Made by a program: the position numbers and the translations under genes
From: CAISDA01 sp050258555
GTDB taxonomy: Bacteria > Bacteroidota > Ignavibacteria > UBA10030 > UBA8401
DNA: 24,706 nt
Assembly: GCA_050258555.1 (NCBI GenBank)
Contig: JBLMZA010000131.1
Coordinates: forward strand, 1-24,706
Direction: 5' to 3'
Part shown: one piece after another, positions 15,021-23,474 of the stretch
How positions within the stretch are numbered: the first letter of the stretch is position 1
Layout: each line of letters starts with the position of its first letter
Notes under the pieces: generated by a model
The model's database searches: none
Seen by the model: the letters and a program-made list of their open reading frames with translations, nothing else
What the model was told of the DNA's origin: nothing

Positions 15021-16292
15021 ATGAAAACGATCCTCTTCTGCTGTCTTCTGATTGCTTCCCCTGTCTTTGCCCAAGCTTCCGATGCCGGTTATGCGCTTTC
15101 ATTCAGCGGCAGCGGAACCGATGTGGTAATTCCGCACAACGATAATCTGAATGTGAACAACGTCACGATCGAGCTCTGGATGTATTGGACCGAAACCGAT
15201 CCGGCGGCGGTCGGCTTTCTGATCGGCAAGGGCTATGAGCAGCTCGAGATCCATACAGGCGGCGGCTCAGGCAGCGGCGGATTGCGCTTCATCCCCACAA
15301 CAAGCGTGTATTACGACACCGATCCGGGAGCGATCACGCTGAATCAGTGGCACCATGTCGCATTTACCTACGAGCCCGGCGCTCCGCCCGCACACTGCTA
15401 TATCGACGGCGTCGCCGCGACGGTGCATCGGGGCGGCATGACGGAGACGGATATCGCCATCACCACGACGACCACGAATCTTCATCTGGGACGCCGGAGC
15501 GATAACACGTTTTCATACAAGGGAATGATCGATGAAGTACGCATCTGGAATACGACCCGGACGGGTCAGCAGATTGCAGACAACATGTATCAGCAGCTTA
15601 CCGGAAGCGAGGAGGGACTCGTGGCCTATTACCGGATGACGGACGGTTCGGGAACGACGCTCACCGACAACAGCGGCCACTTGTCGCCGGGCACGCTCGT
15701 GGGCGGCGTGCAGTGGATCGCCTCGACGGCGCCATTGCCCGTCGAACTCGTCTCCTTTATGGCCTCGGCTTCTGGGAATGCCGTCACGCTTGCATGGAAG
15801 ACCGCATCGGAAGTTGACAATTACGGCTTCGAGGTGCAGCGCGAGGAATCAACCGCTTGGAAGACGCTCGGCTTTGTCGCGGGAAAAGGAACGACGAGCG
15901 TGCCGCAGACATATGCGTTTACGGACAGGCCGGGCAGTGGAAGATTCCGCTACCGGCTCCGGCAGATAGACCGCGACGGACAGTCGCAGTATTCGCCCGT
16001 TGCGCTGGCCGAAGTGCAGGCGCTTCCTCAGGCATTCGCGCTCGAACAGAATTTTCCCAATCCCTTCAACGGATCGACGCGCATCCGCTTTGCGCTTCCC
16101 GAAGCAGGCCGCGCGAAGCTGACCATTCATGACGTGCTGGGACGCGTCGCGGCCGTGCTCGTCGACCGTGTGCTGGAAGCGGGAACACATGCCGTCGACT
16201 GGGATGCCTCTGGTCTGCCGAGCGGCGTGTATATTTCGACATTGCAGTCCGGACACTCGACCGTCTCGAAATCCTGCATCCTGCAGAAATGA
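15021..16292 (+). CDS. T9SS-exported LamG-like (concanavalin-fold) protein
   Basis: 423 residues with a signal peptide (MKTILFCCLLIASPVFAQ). Residues about 20-220 form a LamG/concanavalin-like jelly roll: ALSFSGSGTDVVIPHNDNL, VTIELWMYW, NQWHHVAFTYEPG, YIDGVAA, GMIDEVRIWNTTRTGQQI and YYRMTDGSG. Next is a fibronectin-III-like strand set (PLPVELVSFMASASGNAVTL, then WKTASEVDNYGFEVQRE). Last is a T9SS type A sorting domain (LEQNFPNPFNGSTRI, HDVLGRVA, SGVYISTL). LamG domains commonly bind carbohydrate or surface ligands; no catalytic domain is seen. The start at 15021 is chosen for the signal peptide; ATG 14985 would add 12 residues. Neither has a clear ribosome site. It is 21 bp ahead of the hybrid kinase and may share its transcript. 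Confidence 0.85.
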   Translation: MKTILFCCLLIASPVFAQASDAGYALSFSGSGTDVVIPHNDNLNVNNVTIELWMYWTETDPAAVGFLIGKGYEQLEIHTGGGSGSGGLRFIPTTSVYYDTDPGAITLNQWHHVAFTYEPGAPPAHCYIDGVAATVHRGGMTETDIAITTTTTNLHLGRRSDNTFSYKGMIDEVRIWNTTRTGQQIADNMYQQLTGSEEGLVAYYRMTDGSGTTLTDNSGHLSPGTLVGGVQWIASTAPLPVELVSFMASASGNAVTLAWKTASEVDNYGFEVQREESTAWKTLGFVAGKGTTSVPQTYAFTDRPGSGRFRYRLRQIDRDGQSQYSPVALAEVQALPQAFALEQNFPNPFNGSTRIRFALPEAGRAKLTIHDVLGRVAAVLVDRVLEAGTHAVDWDASGLPSGVYISTLQSGHSTVSKSCILQK

Positions 16293-16313
16293 TATTCAAC
16301 GAAGGAGAATGAT

Positions 16314-18452
16314 GTGAACGACGCACAGCATTTATCCGATGTGGGCGAAGAAGAGCTGATCAATCTCTTGGATATCTCGGCGATCAAGCCGCTCATGGAT
16401 GATTTCCAAAGGCTTACCAATGCCGTTTTTGCCATTCTCGATCTCAAAGGCAATGTGCTCCTGTCGATCGGGTGGCAGGATATCTGCACGAAATTCCACC
16501 GTGTGCATCCGGTGACTTCATGCAACTGTACTGAAAGCGACCTGTCACTTGCCCGAAGCGTGAAGGCCGGCGAATACGTCGGCTATCGCTGCCAAAACGG
16601 ATTGTGGGATGTGGTGACGCCGCTCATCATCGGGGGCAAGCATGTGGGGAATATCTATACGGGGCAGTTCTTCTACGACGACGAGCCGGTAGACGAAGCC
16701 GAATTCGAAGCGCGGGCGGAGCGCTACGGATTCGACAAAGGACGCTACATCGACGCCCTGCGCCGCGTTCCCCGCATCAGCCGGGAAGAGAACAAGACGC
16801 TGATGGATTTTCTCACGAAGTTCGCGTCGCTCATTTCCCGCATGAGCTACAGCAACATTCAGCTTGCGAAATCGCTCGTTCAGGAAAAGGAGGCCCGGGA
16901 AAAACTGCGCGCCAGTGAGGCGCATTTCCGGCTTCTTGCCGATCAGAATCCCATTCCCCTGGCCATCTGCAGCGAACAGGGCGTCATCGTATATGTGAAC
17001 CAGCGCTTCACGGCCACATTCGGGTACACGAGCGAGGACATACCGACATCGGATGAGTGGTTCCAGCGCGCATATCCCGATGAAGCATACCGGCAGGAAT
17101 CGGCGCGCCTGTGGTACGAAGCGGTGGAGGAAGCAAAGCGCAAATCGGGCGATATCGGCCGCCATGAGTACCGCGTGACATGCAAGGACGGCACGGCGCG
17201 CATTGTGGAAATTTTCGGATCGTTCATCGGCAGCAAGATATTCGTCATCCTCAACGACCTCACGGAGCGCAAGGAGGCCGATGACGCCCGGCGGAATCTC
17301 GAATCGCAGCTCATCCGTTCGCAGCGCATGGAAGGCATCGGCACGCTGGCATCGGGGATCGCGCACGACTTCAACAACATCCTCAATATCATACAGGGAA
17401 ACGCCGGACTGCTCGAGGAGAAACCGGATGCGGCCGAGAAAGTGCGGCAGCGCGCCGCGGCAATCCTGAAGGCAAGCGACCGGGGCGCGCAGCTGGTGAA
17501 GCAGCTCCTGACATTCGCGCGCAAATCGGACGCCGAGTTCCGTCCCCTGGATATCAACGATGTGGTGCTCGAAATATCGAAACTGATCGAAGAAACATTC
17601 CCGAAAACGATCCGCATACACCTGGCGCTCGATTCGGCGCTGCCGGATATCAGCGCCGATGCCAATCAGATCCATCAGGTGCTCCTGAACCTGAGCGTCA
17701 ATGCGAGGGATGCCATGCCCTCTGGCGGCGACTTCCGCATCGCCACACGGCTCGTTCCGCGAAACGGCCTGGCTGCGCGGTATCCGGCGGCAAACGCGCC
17801 GCAGTATATCGAAGTGCGCGTCTCGGATACCGGTCTGGGAATGGATGAGGAGACGAGGCGGAAAATTTTCGATCCGTTTTTCACGACCAAAGAGATCGGA
17901 AAAGGAACGGGCCTGGGACTGGCTGTTGTGGCCGGCATCATCGAACGGCACAATGGAATGATCGATGTCTCCTCGCGCAAGGGCGAAGGCACGGAATTTC
18001 TGATCCATCTTCCGGTCTACGAAGGAATGCCGGAGGCGAGGGGCACGCAGTCGGCGCCGCGTCTCGAAGCGATCGCCGGCGGCTCCGAAACCATTTTGCT
18101 CATCGAGGATGAGGAGCAATTGCGCGAGATGACCGTCGCCTTTCTCAGATCGAAGGGATATTCGATCATCGACGCCGAAAACGGCGAAGAAGGCGTCGAA
18201 CTCTATCGCAGGCACGCCGGGGCAATCTCGATCATCTTATCGGACCGCGGTCTTCCGAAAATCAGCGGGGAAGACGTCTACCGGCGCATCAGGCAGGACG
18301 GCGCGGATGTTCCGTTCCTCCTTCTGACCGGATTCATCGAGCCGGAAATGAAGACCGGACTCCTGGCCGAAGGAATCCGCTGCATTCTCCAGAAGCCAGT
18401 CCGTCCGTCGGAGATTCTTCTGAAAATCCGGGAGATCCTGGACGGCCGCTAA
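16314..18452 (+). CDS. PocR-PAS hybrid histidine kinase with C-terminal receiver
   Basis: 712 residues, no membrane segment, so cytoplasmic. Domain order: PocR-type sensory domain (about 17-175) with the cysteine pattern C58, C70, C72, C93; a short helix; PAS (about 203-318); HisKA with H351 in GIAHDFNNIL; HATPase with N box LLNLSVNARDAMP, DTGLGM (505-510) and GKGTGLGLAVV; and a receiver domain (about 592-710) with E598/D599, D644, T672 and K694. PocR domains are thought to bind small ligands. A receiver fused after the kinase implies phosphotransfer to it and possibly onward. The start is GTG at 16314: AAGGAG lies six bases upstream, and two nearer ATGs run into stops at once. No DNA-binding output gene is adjacent, so the target is unknown. 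Confidence 0.9.
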   Translation: MNDAQHLSDVGEEELINLLDISAIKPLMDDFQRLTNAVFAILDLKGNVLLSIGWQDICTKFHRVHPVTSCNCTESDLSLARSVKAGEYVGYRCQNGLWDVVTPLIIGGKHVGNIYTGQFFYDDEPVDEAEFEARAERYGFDKGRYIDALRRVPRISREENKTLMDFLTKFASLISRMSYSNIQLAKSLVQEKEAREKLRASEAHFRLLADQNPIPLAICSEQGVIVYVNQRFTATFGYTSEDIPTSDEWFQRAYPDEAYRQESARLWYEAVEEAKRKSGDIGRHEYRVTCKDGTARIVEIFGSFIGSKIFVILNDLTERKEADDARRNLESQLIRSQRMEGIGTLASGIAHDFNNILNIIQGNAGLLEEKPDAAEKVRQRAAAILKASDRGAQLVKQLLTFARKSDAEFRPLDINDVVLEISKLIEETFPKTIRIHLALDSALPDISADANQIHQVLLNLSVNARDAMPSGGDFRIATRLVPRNGLAARYPAANAPQYIEVRVSDTGLGMDEETRRKIFDPFFTTKEIGKGTGLGLAVVAGIIERHNGMIDVSSRKGEGTEFLIHLPVYEGMPEARGTQSAPRLEAIAGGSETILLIEDEEQLREMTVAFLRSKGYSIIDAENGEEGVELYRRHAGAISIILSDRGLPKISGEDVYRRIRQDGADVPFLLLTGFIEPEMKTGLLAEGIRCILQKPVRPSEILLKIREILDGR

Positions 18453-18472
18453 ACATACCGTATTTTTCCGCG

Positions 18473-19639
18473 TCATGCCGCGAGCGATTTCCTGCGCGCA
18501 AGCAGCCGCCGGGTGAGCCATGCGCGCACGGGAAGATCGGCAAACGTGAGGCTCGCCAGCGCGATTGCAATCGACGACAGGAGCACCAGCAGTCCGACGG
18601 GCCACGCGCTGCCGAGGCTCATCTTCTTGTCGACCACCCACGCGGTAAAAATATAGATCAGCGGATAGTGCGTGATATAGAGGGGATAGGAGATATTCCC
18701 CAGGAATCGGCATGCCTTCTGCATGCGCCCTCCCTCGACCGTGCCGCTTGCGCCCATATACACGATCAGGGGGAATAGAACGATGATCGAAACTGAATCA
18801 TAGAGTCCGTTCATCCACAGATGTTCGCTGCCGCCGACTCTCGGGAATGAGAGAATGGCGATCACCGCGAGGCTGCACCACACGAACGCATTGGGAATAC
18901 GGCCGGGCCGGAAGAGGCGCGAGAGCAGGAGCCCGGCGAAAAACGGATACATCAGGCGCGTCAGGCCGATGCGGAACTGCGCGGGCTCAAGGGACCAGCC
19001 GCCGATCACATCGCCGTTGGGACTGGTGACGGCAAGATGGACGAGTGCGCCGCCTGCAGCGAGCACAAGCACGGCAAGCAGCGTTTTGGAAAACTTGCGT
19101 ATGAAGAGGGCGTAGAAAAGATTCGCCACGTATTCGAAGAAGAGCGACCATGCCGGCCCGTTGAGCGGATGCATTTCTCCCCAGCCGCGGATATCCATCG
19201 ACAAGGGCACAGGCAGGAGCGTCCATCCGACGAGCATCACGCCGAGCATCATCCAGACGGGAACAGTGCCGATCTGCGGAAAGAGGATGGGGGAGGCGCT
19301 GAAGTAAAAGCCGATCGCGCCGATTGTCATGCCCACGATGATCATGGGATGCAGACGGATGAGCCGGCGCTTGAAAAATTCGCCGATCGTCATCGTCTTC
19401 CACCGGTCGTCGTAGGCGTATCCGATCACGAAGCCCGAAAGGAGAAAGAAGAAGTCGACGGCCAGGTATCCGTGGTTGACGATCTGTTTCAGGTGATTGC
19501 CTTCCGAAAACGCCTCGAAGAGGTGGAAGACGACCACCATGATGGCCGCGACGCCCCGCAGGCCGTCGAGGATTTCGTAATGGCTTTTGGAATCGGAAAA
19601 CGCTGCCGTTGTCTGAGAGCTCAGTGATTGCGTGCGCAT
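18473..19639 (-). CDS. Acyltransferase-3 family membrane protein (OafA/YrhL-like)
   Basis: 388 residues with about ten membrane helices. Near the N-terminus, EILDGLRGVAAIMVVVFHLF carries the R28 and H39 pattern of the acyltransferase-3 family. It is followed by DFFFLLSGFVIGYAYDDRW and FFKRRLIRLHPM, then a late ISYPLYITHYPLIY motif. These proteins transfer acetyl or other acyl groups to sugars of lipopolysaccharide, peptidoglycan or exported glycans at the inner membrane. Length matches the family without an added SGNH domain. The start at 19639 fits the family better than an upstream in-frame ATG (19738), which would overlap the divergent permease gene. The acceptor is unknown. It converges with the hybrid kinase gene, 20 bp apart. 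Confidence 0.9.
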   Translation of the reverse strand: MRTQSLSSQTTAAFSDSKSHYEILDGLRGVAAIMVVVFHLFEAFSEGNHLKQIVNHGYLAVDFFFLLSGFVIGYAYDDRWKTMTIGEFFKRRLIRLHPMIIVGMTIGAIGFYFSASPILFPQIGTVPVWMMLGVMLVGWTLLPVPLSMDIRGWGEMHPLNGPAWSLFFEYVANLFYALFIRKFSKTLLAVLVLAAGGALVHLAVTSPNGDVIGGWSLEPAQFRIGLTRLMYPFFAGLLLSRLFRPGRIPNAFVWCSLAVIAILSFPRVGGSEHLWMNGLYDSVSIIVLFPLIVYMGASGTVEGGRMQKACRFLGNISYPLYITHYPLIYIFTAWVVDKKMSLGSAWPVGLLVLLSSIAIALASLTFADLPVRAWLTRRLLARRKSLAA

Positions 19640-19677
19640 GATGGTGACAATGAAGGTGGGGCAGGGCGGGCTGCCGG

Positions 19678-19692
19678 ATATTTCGAAAATAT
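19678..19692. promoter_or_regulatory. A+T-rich palindrome between divergent genes, possible operator
   Basis: ATATTT-CGA-AAATAT is a perfect inverted repeat (6-bp arms, 3-bp centre) in an otherwise G+C-rich, roughly 100-bp region separating the acyltransferase start (19639) from the permease start (19743). Its location 40-60 bases from both starts suits a shared operator, or simply the A+T-rich core of divergent promoters. No strong -35/-10 pair is seen on either strand. Confidence 0.35.
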
Positions 19693-19742
19693 TCAATATA
19701 CGCGATTGGCCGGGCAGTTGCAATTGCGCGGGAGACATGGTG

Positions 19743-20648
19743 ATGTGGTTGATACTTGGTTTTGCATCGGCGGTGTTTTTGGGATTCTATGATGTTGAAA
19801 AAAAACGCGGGTTGGACAATAATGCCGTCATTCCCGTCCTGTTCCTGAACACGGTGTTCTGCTCGCTGTTTTTCCTTCCTCTGCTTCTGCTTTCGACTTA
19901 CGCTCCCGGCGTGCTCGAGGGCACCGTCTTTTTTGTCTCCCCGGTTGATTGGCGCACGCACGCCTTCATCGTGCTCAAGTCCTTCATCGTGCTTGTGTCC
20001 TGGGGAACGGCCTATGCGGCCGTGAAGCATCTGCCCATCACGATCACCGGTCCCATCAAATCGATGCAGCCCGCGCTTGTGCTGGTGGGCGCGCTCTTCA
20101 TCTTTGCCGAACGCCTGAACCACTGGCAGATCTCCGGCATTGCCGTCTCGATTGTCTGCTTCTTTCTGTATTCTCTGGCGGGGAAGAGGGAAGGGATCTC
20201 CTTTCTCACGAACCGGTGGATCTGGTGGCTCATCGTTGCCGTTGTGACCGGGGCCGTGAGCGGATTGTATGATAAATTTCTGATGGGCCGTTTCGACCGC
20301 ATGGCGGTGCAGGTCTGGTATACCATCTATCAGATCGCGATGATGCTGCCGGTGCTCTACTTCGGATGGTACCGGCAGCGGCATCTCTCCACGCCGTACG
20401 AGTTCCGATGGTCGATCGTCGGCATTGCGCTTTTTTTATGCCTTTCGGATTTTCTCTATTTTTACGCGCTGAGCATGCCCGGGGCGATGGTCTCCGTCGT
20501 TTCCGTCGTGCGGCGCTCGGCCATCGTCGTGTCGTTTCTGGCGGGCGCGTATCTCTTTCGGGACAATAATATCCGGATCAAGTCCATGATCATGCTCGGC
20601 GTCCTCATTGGGATGTATTTATTATATCTGGGATCCGCTCATCGGTAG
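19743..20648 (+). CDS. EamA/DMT-superfamily transporter
   Basis: 301 residues with ten hydrophobic helices arranged as two five-helix halves (the N half ends near LYSLAGKR; the C half begins at FLTNRWIWWLIVAVVTGAVSG). The motifs SWGTAYAAVKHLPITITGPIKSMQPALV in the first half and DFLYFYALSMPGAMVSVVSVVRRSAIVVSFLAG in the second are typical EamA half-repeats. Members export or exchange small metabolites; the substrate cannot be told from sequence. The start at 19743 has GGGAG eight bases upstream and begins directly in the first helix; ATG 19737 is a close alternative. The gene diverges from the acyltransferase; shared regulation is possible. Confidence 0.85.
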   Translation: MWLILGFASAVFLGFYDVEKKRGLDNNAVIPVLFLNTVFCSLFFLPLLLLSTYAPGVLEGTVFFVSPVDWRTHAFIVLKSFIVLVSWGTAYAAVKHLPITITGPIKSMQPALVLVGALFIFAERLNHWQISGIAVSIVCFFLYSLAGKREGISFLTNRWIWWLIVAVVTGAVSGLYDKFLMGRFDRMAVQVWYTIYQIAMMLPVLYFGWYRQRHLSTPYEFRWSIVGIALFLCLSDFLYFYALSMPGAMVSVVSVVRRSAIVVSFLAGAYLFRDNNIRIKSMIMLGVLIGMYLLYLGSAHR

Positions 20649-20743
20649 AGAAAAGGAAAACTATTCGCATCCCTTCCGTGTTCTGAAAAGTACGACAGTG
20701 GAACCGTGGATGTGCTTTCCGAAACACACTATGGAGGACAGGC

Positions 20744-21001
20744 ATGAGAAAGAGCGCGAAGAAACTCTGGATGGGTCTCGGTATAGCGGCGGCAGCCGCT
20801 GCGGCATCGGCATTGCCGTTGGTGGCCGGGCGCAAAGTGTCGATCAAGCGCGAAGCGGAAACGGCGGCGAAAACCGTGAAGCAGGAAGTGAAGAAAGCCG
20901 AACGGAAGACGCTCAGCAAAGTCCGGAAAGCGACAGGGGGAAGGAAAAAAGAGGGCGCATCCCGGTCAGAAAGGAAGGTGCACCGTACCAATCCATCGTA
21001 G
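20744..21001 (+). CDS. Small Lys/Ala-rich membrane-anchored protein (hypothetical)
   Basis: 85 residues. After MRKSAKKLWM comes an Ala-rich hydrophobic helix (GLGIAAAAAAASALPLVAG), then a strongly basic tail rich in Lys, Arg, Glu and Ala (KREAETAAKTVKQEVKKAE and onward) resembling histone-H1-like or YtxH-like tails. It is probably a small inner-membrane protein with a charged cytoplasmic helix; a YtxH-type stress protein is one possibility, but no signature proves it. GGAGG lies six bases before the ATG (20744), which supports translation. It stands alone, about 95 bp after the permease and 250 bp before the sigma factor gene. Confidence 0.65.
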   Translation: MRKSAKKLWMGLGIAAAAAAASALPLVAGRKVSIKREAETAAKTVKQEVKKAERKTLSKVRKATGGRKKEGASRSERKVHRTNPS

Positions 21002-21197
21002 GACCTGGTGCACAGCGTGACCATTTCAACCCGACGCTGCCCGGCGCATATCACCAGCCGCCGGTATGCGACCGGCATCGGTCGGGACGAGGGATTCCTG
21101 TTGCCCAATAGGAAGTATTCCCCGCCTTTTTCAGCCATTCGACAATCTCATCACCGCACTCTTCCGCATTGTTTTCCTTCCGATCCGGACAACCTTT

Positions 21198-21226
21198 TTG
21201 CGTCGCTGCCTGTATAGTAGTATATA
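21198..21226 (+). promoter_or_regulatory. Weak candidate promoter before the ECF sigma gene
   Basis: TTGCGT (21198-21203) and TATATA (21221-21226) are 17 bases apart. If used, transcription would begin near 21233, favouring the ATG at 21253 over the one at 21232. The roughly 250-bp gap 21002-21252 otherwise holds no gene. ECF operons often use their own sigma factor, whose promoter motif cannot be recognised here. Confidence 0.3.
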
Positions 21227-21252
21227 TAAGAATGGATCGCGCAGAAACCTTT

Positions 21253-21822
21253 ATGACAACGTATACCGATGAGGAGCTGATGGCAATGGTGGCGGACAGA
21301 AATGCCCGCGCCCTGACGGCCTTATACGACAGATACGGCAAAAGTCTCTATAATTTTATTCTGCGCTACACGAATAACCGTGAAGTCGCCGAGGATCTCC
21401 TTCAGGAAACGTTCACGAAGGCCTGGTTTGGATCGCACACGTTCAATCCCGCCAAGGGGACATTCAAGGCATGGATCTTCACCATCGCGATCAACCAGAC
21501 GCGCAACGAGATGTCGAAGACGCGCTATCGGTATCATCATCTCGAGCTTGAAGAGGACGCAGGCCGTGATGCGGTCCCGGAGGCTCATGCGGCGGAATCG
21601 GCATCGCACATGCTTGAACGCGCGGAGTTGAAAGACGCGATCGCCGGGGCGCTCAGCCAGCTCAGTCCCCTCTTGCGAGAGGTTGTCATTCTCAAACACT
21701 ATCAGAAGTTGAAATTCTCGGAAATCGCGCAGATCTCGAATACTCCCGAAGGAACGCTGAAGGCGCGCCTGCACAACGCATTGAGTCAATTACGAACGAT
21801 TCTGTACAATGTGGAGCTCTGA
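21253..21822 (+). CDS. ECF-type sigma-70 family RNA polymerase sigma factor
   Basis: 189 residues. Region 2 spans about residues 15-85 (ALTALYDRYGKSLYNFILRY, then AEDLLQETFTKAW and FKAWIFTIAINQTRNEM). Region 4 is at the C-terminus (LSPLLREVVILKHYQKLKFSEIAQISN, then PEGTLKARLHNALSQLR), a helix-turn-helix that contacts the -35 element. There is no region 1.1 or 3, as expected of an ECF sigma. The start is uncertain: ATG 21253 is chosen because a possible promoter ends at 21226; ATG 21232 would add seven residues, and neither has a good Shine-Dalgarno. The next gene starts two bases after the stop and encodes a zinc-type anti-sigma factor, so this is a typical sigma/anti-sigma pair. Confidence 0.92.
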   Translation: MTTYTDEELMAMVADRNARALTALYDRYGKSLYNFILRYTNNREVAEDLLQETFTKAWFGSHTFNPAKGTFKAWIFTIAINQTRNEMSKTRYRYHHLELEEDAGRDAVPEAHAAESASHMLERAELKDAIAGALSQLSPLLREVVILKHYQKLKFSEIAQISNTPEGTLKARLHNALSQLRTILYNVEL

Positions 21823-21823
21823 A

Positions 21824-22312
21824 ATGTCGTGCATCGATCAACATCAATTGCTGGATTTGTACTTCCATGAAGGGGAGGAAGGCCGGTTGTCGGAATTGAG
21901 CGCGCATGCCGCCCGCTGTCCGCAGTGCAGAGCATATCTGGCCTCGGTGAAGCGCACGATGGGGCTGCTTTCCGAACTCGGAGAAGAGGAGCCCGCGGAG
22001 CGTGTCATCGGCAGTATCCTTGCGGAAATCTCCGTCGCGCCCGCCGCGCCGGCGATAAGAAAAACCGGCGCCGATGTCGTGCCGATCCTCCAGATCGCAT
22101 TCGGAGAGATCCTGATCTTCGCGCTCATCTATTTTATCAAGATCCAGATATCCTTCACGTGGTGCTGGGAGGCGCTGGAGAAATACGGTATCGTGCGGTC
22201 GATCGGAAGTTTCGGCGTCTCGGTCATCCTCGTGCTGCTGGCGGGATCGTTCATCACGCTGGCCCTGGCGCCGATCCTGCTCATGGAATCGAATCGAACG
22301 GTCAACAGTTAA
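21824..22312 (+). CDS. Zinc-binding anti-sigma factor, membrane-anchored
   Basis: 162 residues. The N-terminal cytoplasmic part has H28-x3-C32-x2-C35 (AHAARCPQC), the zinc motif of ZAS-type anti-sigma domains that hold an ECF sigma factor inactive. Two hydrophobic helices follow (about residues 90-108 and 135-158: GEILIFALIYFIKI and SVILVLLAGSFITLALAPI), so it spans the inner membrane twice with both ends inside. The start at 21824 has GGAG eight bases upstream; ATG 21809, inside the sigma gene, is an alternative. It lies between the sigma gene and a membrane protein with a possible sensor domain, suggesting that the three work together. Confidence 0.85.
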   Translation: MSCIDQHQLLDLYFHEGEEGRLSELSAHAARCPQCRAYLASVKRTMGLLSELGEEEPAERVIGSILAEISVAPAAPAIRKTGADVVPILQIAFGEILIFALIYFIKIQISFTWCWEALEKYGIVRSIGSFGVSVILVLLAGSFITLALAPILLMESNRTVNS

Positions 22313-22342
22313 TCATCTCATTTTTGCCTGCATGGAGAACAT

Positions 22343-23449
22343 ATGAATAAACGCATCCTCATCCGAAAATTTGCGATCCCGGCCGCGGTCACCGCCGTTG
22401 CCTCCATCCTCGTTCTGGTGGCGCTCGTTCCGCTCAGCGACGCCCGGTATACCTCCCACAAGAAGGAGTTCAAGGCATATATCGATTCGTTCATGGACCA
22501 GAATACGAAATACCTCAAGAGTGTCGCATCGAAAATCACATCGACGCAGCCCGATCCGGTGCTGGTCAGCGAGCTGCAGGCCGAGTATGTGGTGGAACAC
22601 CAGAAATCGGACCGGCCGAAGAAGTACGTATGGATGACGTCCCTGAATGGAGAATTTGTCTTCGGCGTTCCGGCCGAAGATTTCCAGAAGCTCAACAGCG
22701 CCTTCGACAAGTACCAGGAACGGATCAAGGCGGATGAATACTACCGTGACCGGAACGATTTTCTCGGTAAACTGATCGACAAGACAAACGACATCGATTT
22801 TACGCAGTTCGACAGGGCGGAACGATCCGAGCGGGGACACTACGAAAATAAATGGCGGTTCTATGAAGGCGACAACTACGAGTCGCTGCTGCAGTCGCCG
22901 GTCACCAATTTCGTATCTCCGGTCTACGACCGCGCCGGGAAGCCGATCGGGAGGCTCTACATGAAGGTGGACGATCGGGTCAATGCGGAAAAATATTTGG
23001 GCGAGTGGAGATTCGATCAGACGACGATCAATGATACCGTGCGGAAATTCGCCGTCTTTTTCCTTGTCGTCTCGGGGATCTTCCTCTGGTTCCTTCTGCC
23101 GACATGGGTGTATGTCGATGCGAAGGAGCGCGACGTTAAAACGCCGGGCGTGTGGGCGTTTCTGACGCTGGCATCATTGATCTTCGGTCTCACGATTTAT
23201 CTGATCACACGGCCGAACACGCTGAAGACCTTCACGTGTCCCGAGTGCAAGGGCGACCTGAGCGGGGCCAGGGCATACTGTCCTCATTGCGGGTACGACC
23301 TGTCGAATACGTATTGCCAGCAGTGCCAGTATCCGATCAATCCCGAATGGAAGTTCTGTCCCGATTGCCGCGCCGAGATCAGGCCGCGGGATGCGAAGCG
23401 GAACGAGGTGAACACCGCCGACACATCGGAAACGGTCATGCCAGGCTGA
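22343..23449 (+). CDS. Membrane protein with Cache-like extracytoplasmic domain and double zinc ribbon
   Basis: 368 residues. A helix at 11-31 is followed by an extracytoplasmic segment of about 200 residues (32-234) ending in VSPVYDRAGKPIGRLYMKVDD, the kind of strand pattern found in Cache/PAS-like sensor domains. Two more helices (about 235-258 and 270-289) lead to a cytoplasmic tail with four CxxC pairs: C299/C302 (CPEC), C313/C316 (CPHC), C325/C328 (CQQC) and C339/C342 (CPDC). That is a double zinc ribbon. No kinase, methyl-acceptor or cyclase domain is present. Ribosome site TGGAGAA precedes the ATG, which is 30 bp after the anti-sigma stop. Inference: it senses an external condition and acts on the sigma/anti-sigma pair through the zinc ribbons. 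The Cache assignment is by eye. Confidence 0.7.
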   Translation: MNKRILIRKFAIPAAVTAVASILVLVALVPLSDARYTSHKKEFKAYIDSFMDQNTKYLKSVASKITSTQPDPVLVSELQAEYVVEHQKSDRPKKYVWMTSLNGEFVFGVPAEDFQKLNSAFDKYQERIKADEYYRDRNDFLGKLIDKTNDIDFTQFDRAERSERGHYENKWRFYEGDNYESLLQSPVTNFVSPVYDRAGKPIGRLYMKVDDRVNAEKYLGEWRFDQTTINDTVRKFAVFFLVVSGIFLWFLLPTWVYVDAKERDVKTPGVWAFLTLASLIFGLTIYLITRPNTLKTFTCPECKGDLSGARAYCPHCGYDLSNTYCQQCQYPINPEWKFCPDCRAEIRPRDAKRNEVNTADTSETVMPG

Positions 23450-23474
23450 ATGCGACAGTGAAGAGTCTATTTTC

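Noticed and set aside
18987..20384. 465-residue minus-strand frame spanning acyltransferase and permease
   Set aside because: Hydrophilic Arg/His-rich shadow of two recognisable membrane-protein genes.
20977..21013. Two GGTGCAC sites 30 bp apart around the stop of the small basic gene
   Set aside because: GTGCAC is a short palindrome that also occurs elsewhere in the window; position at a gene end gives no support for an operator.
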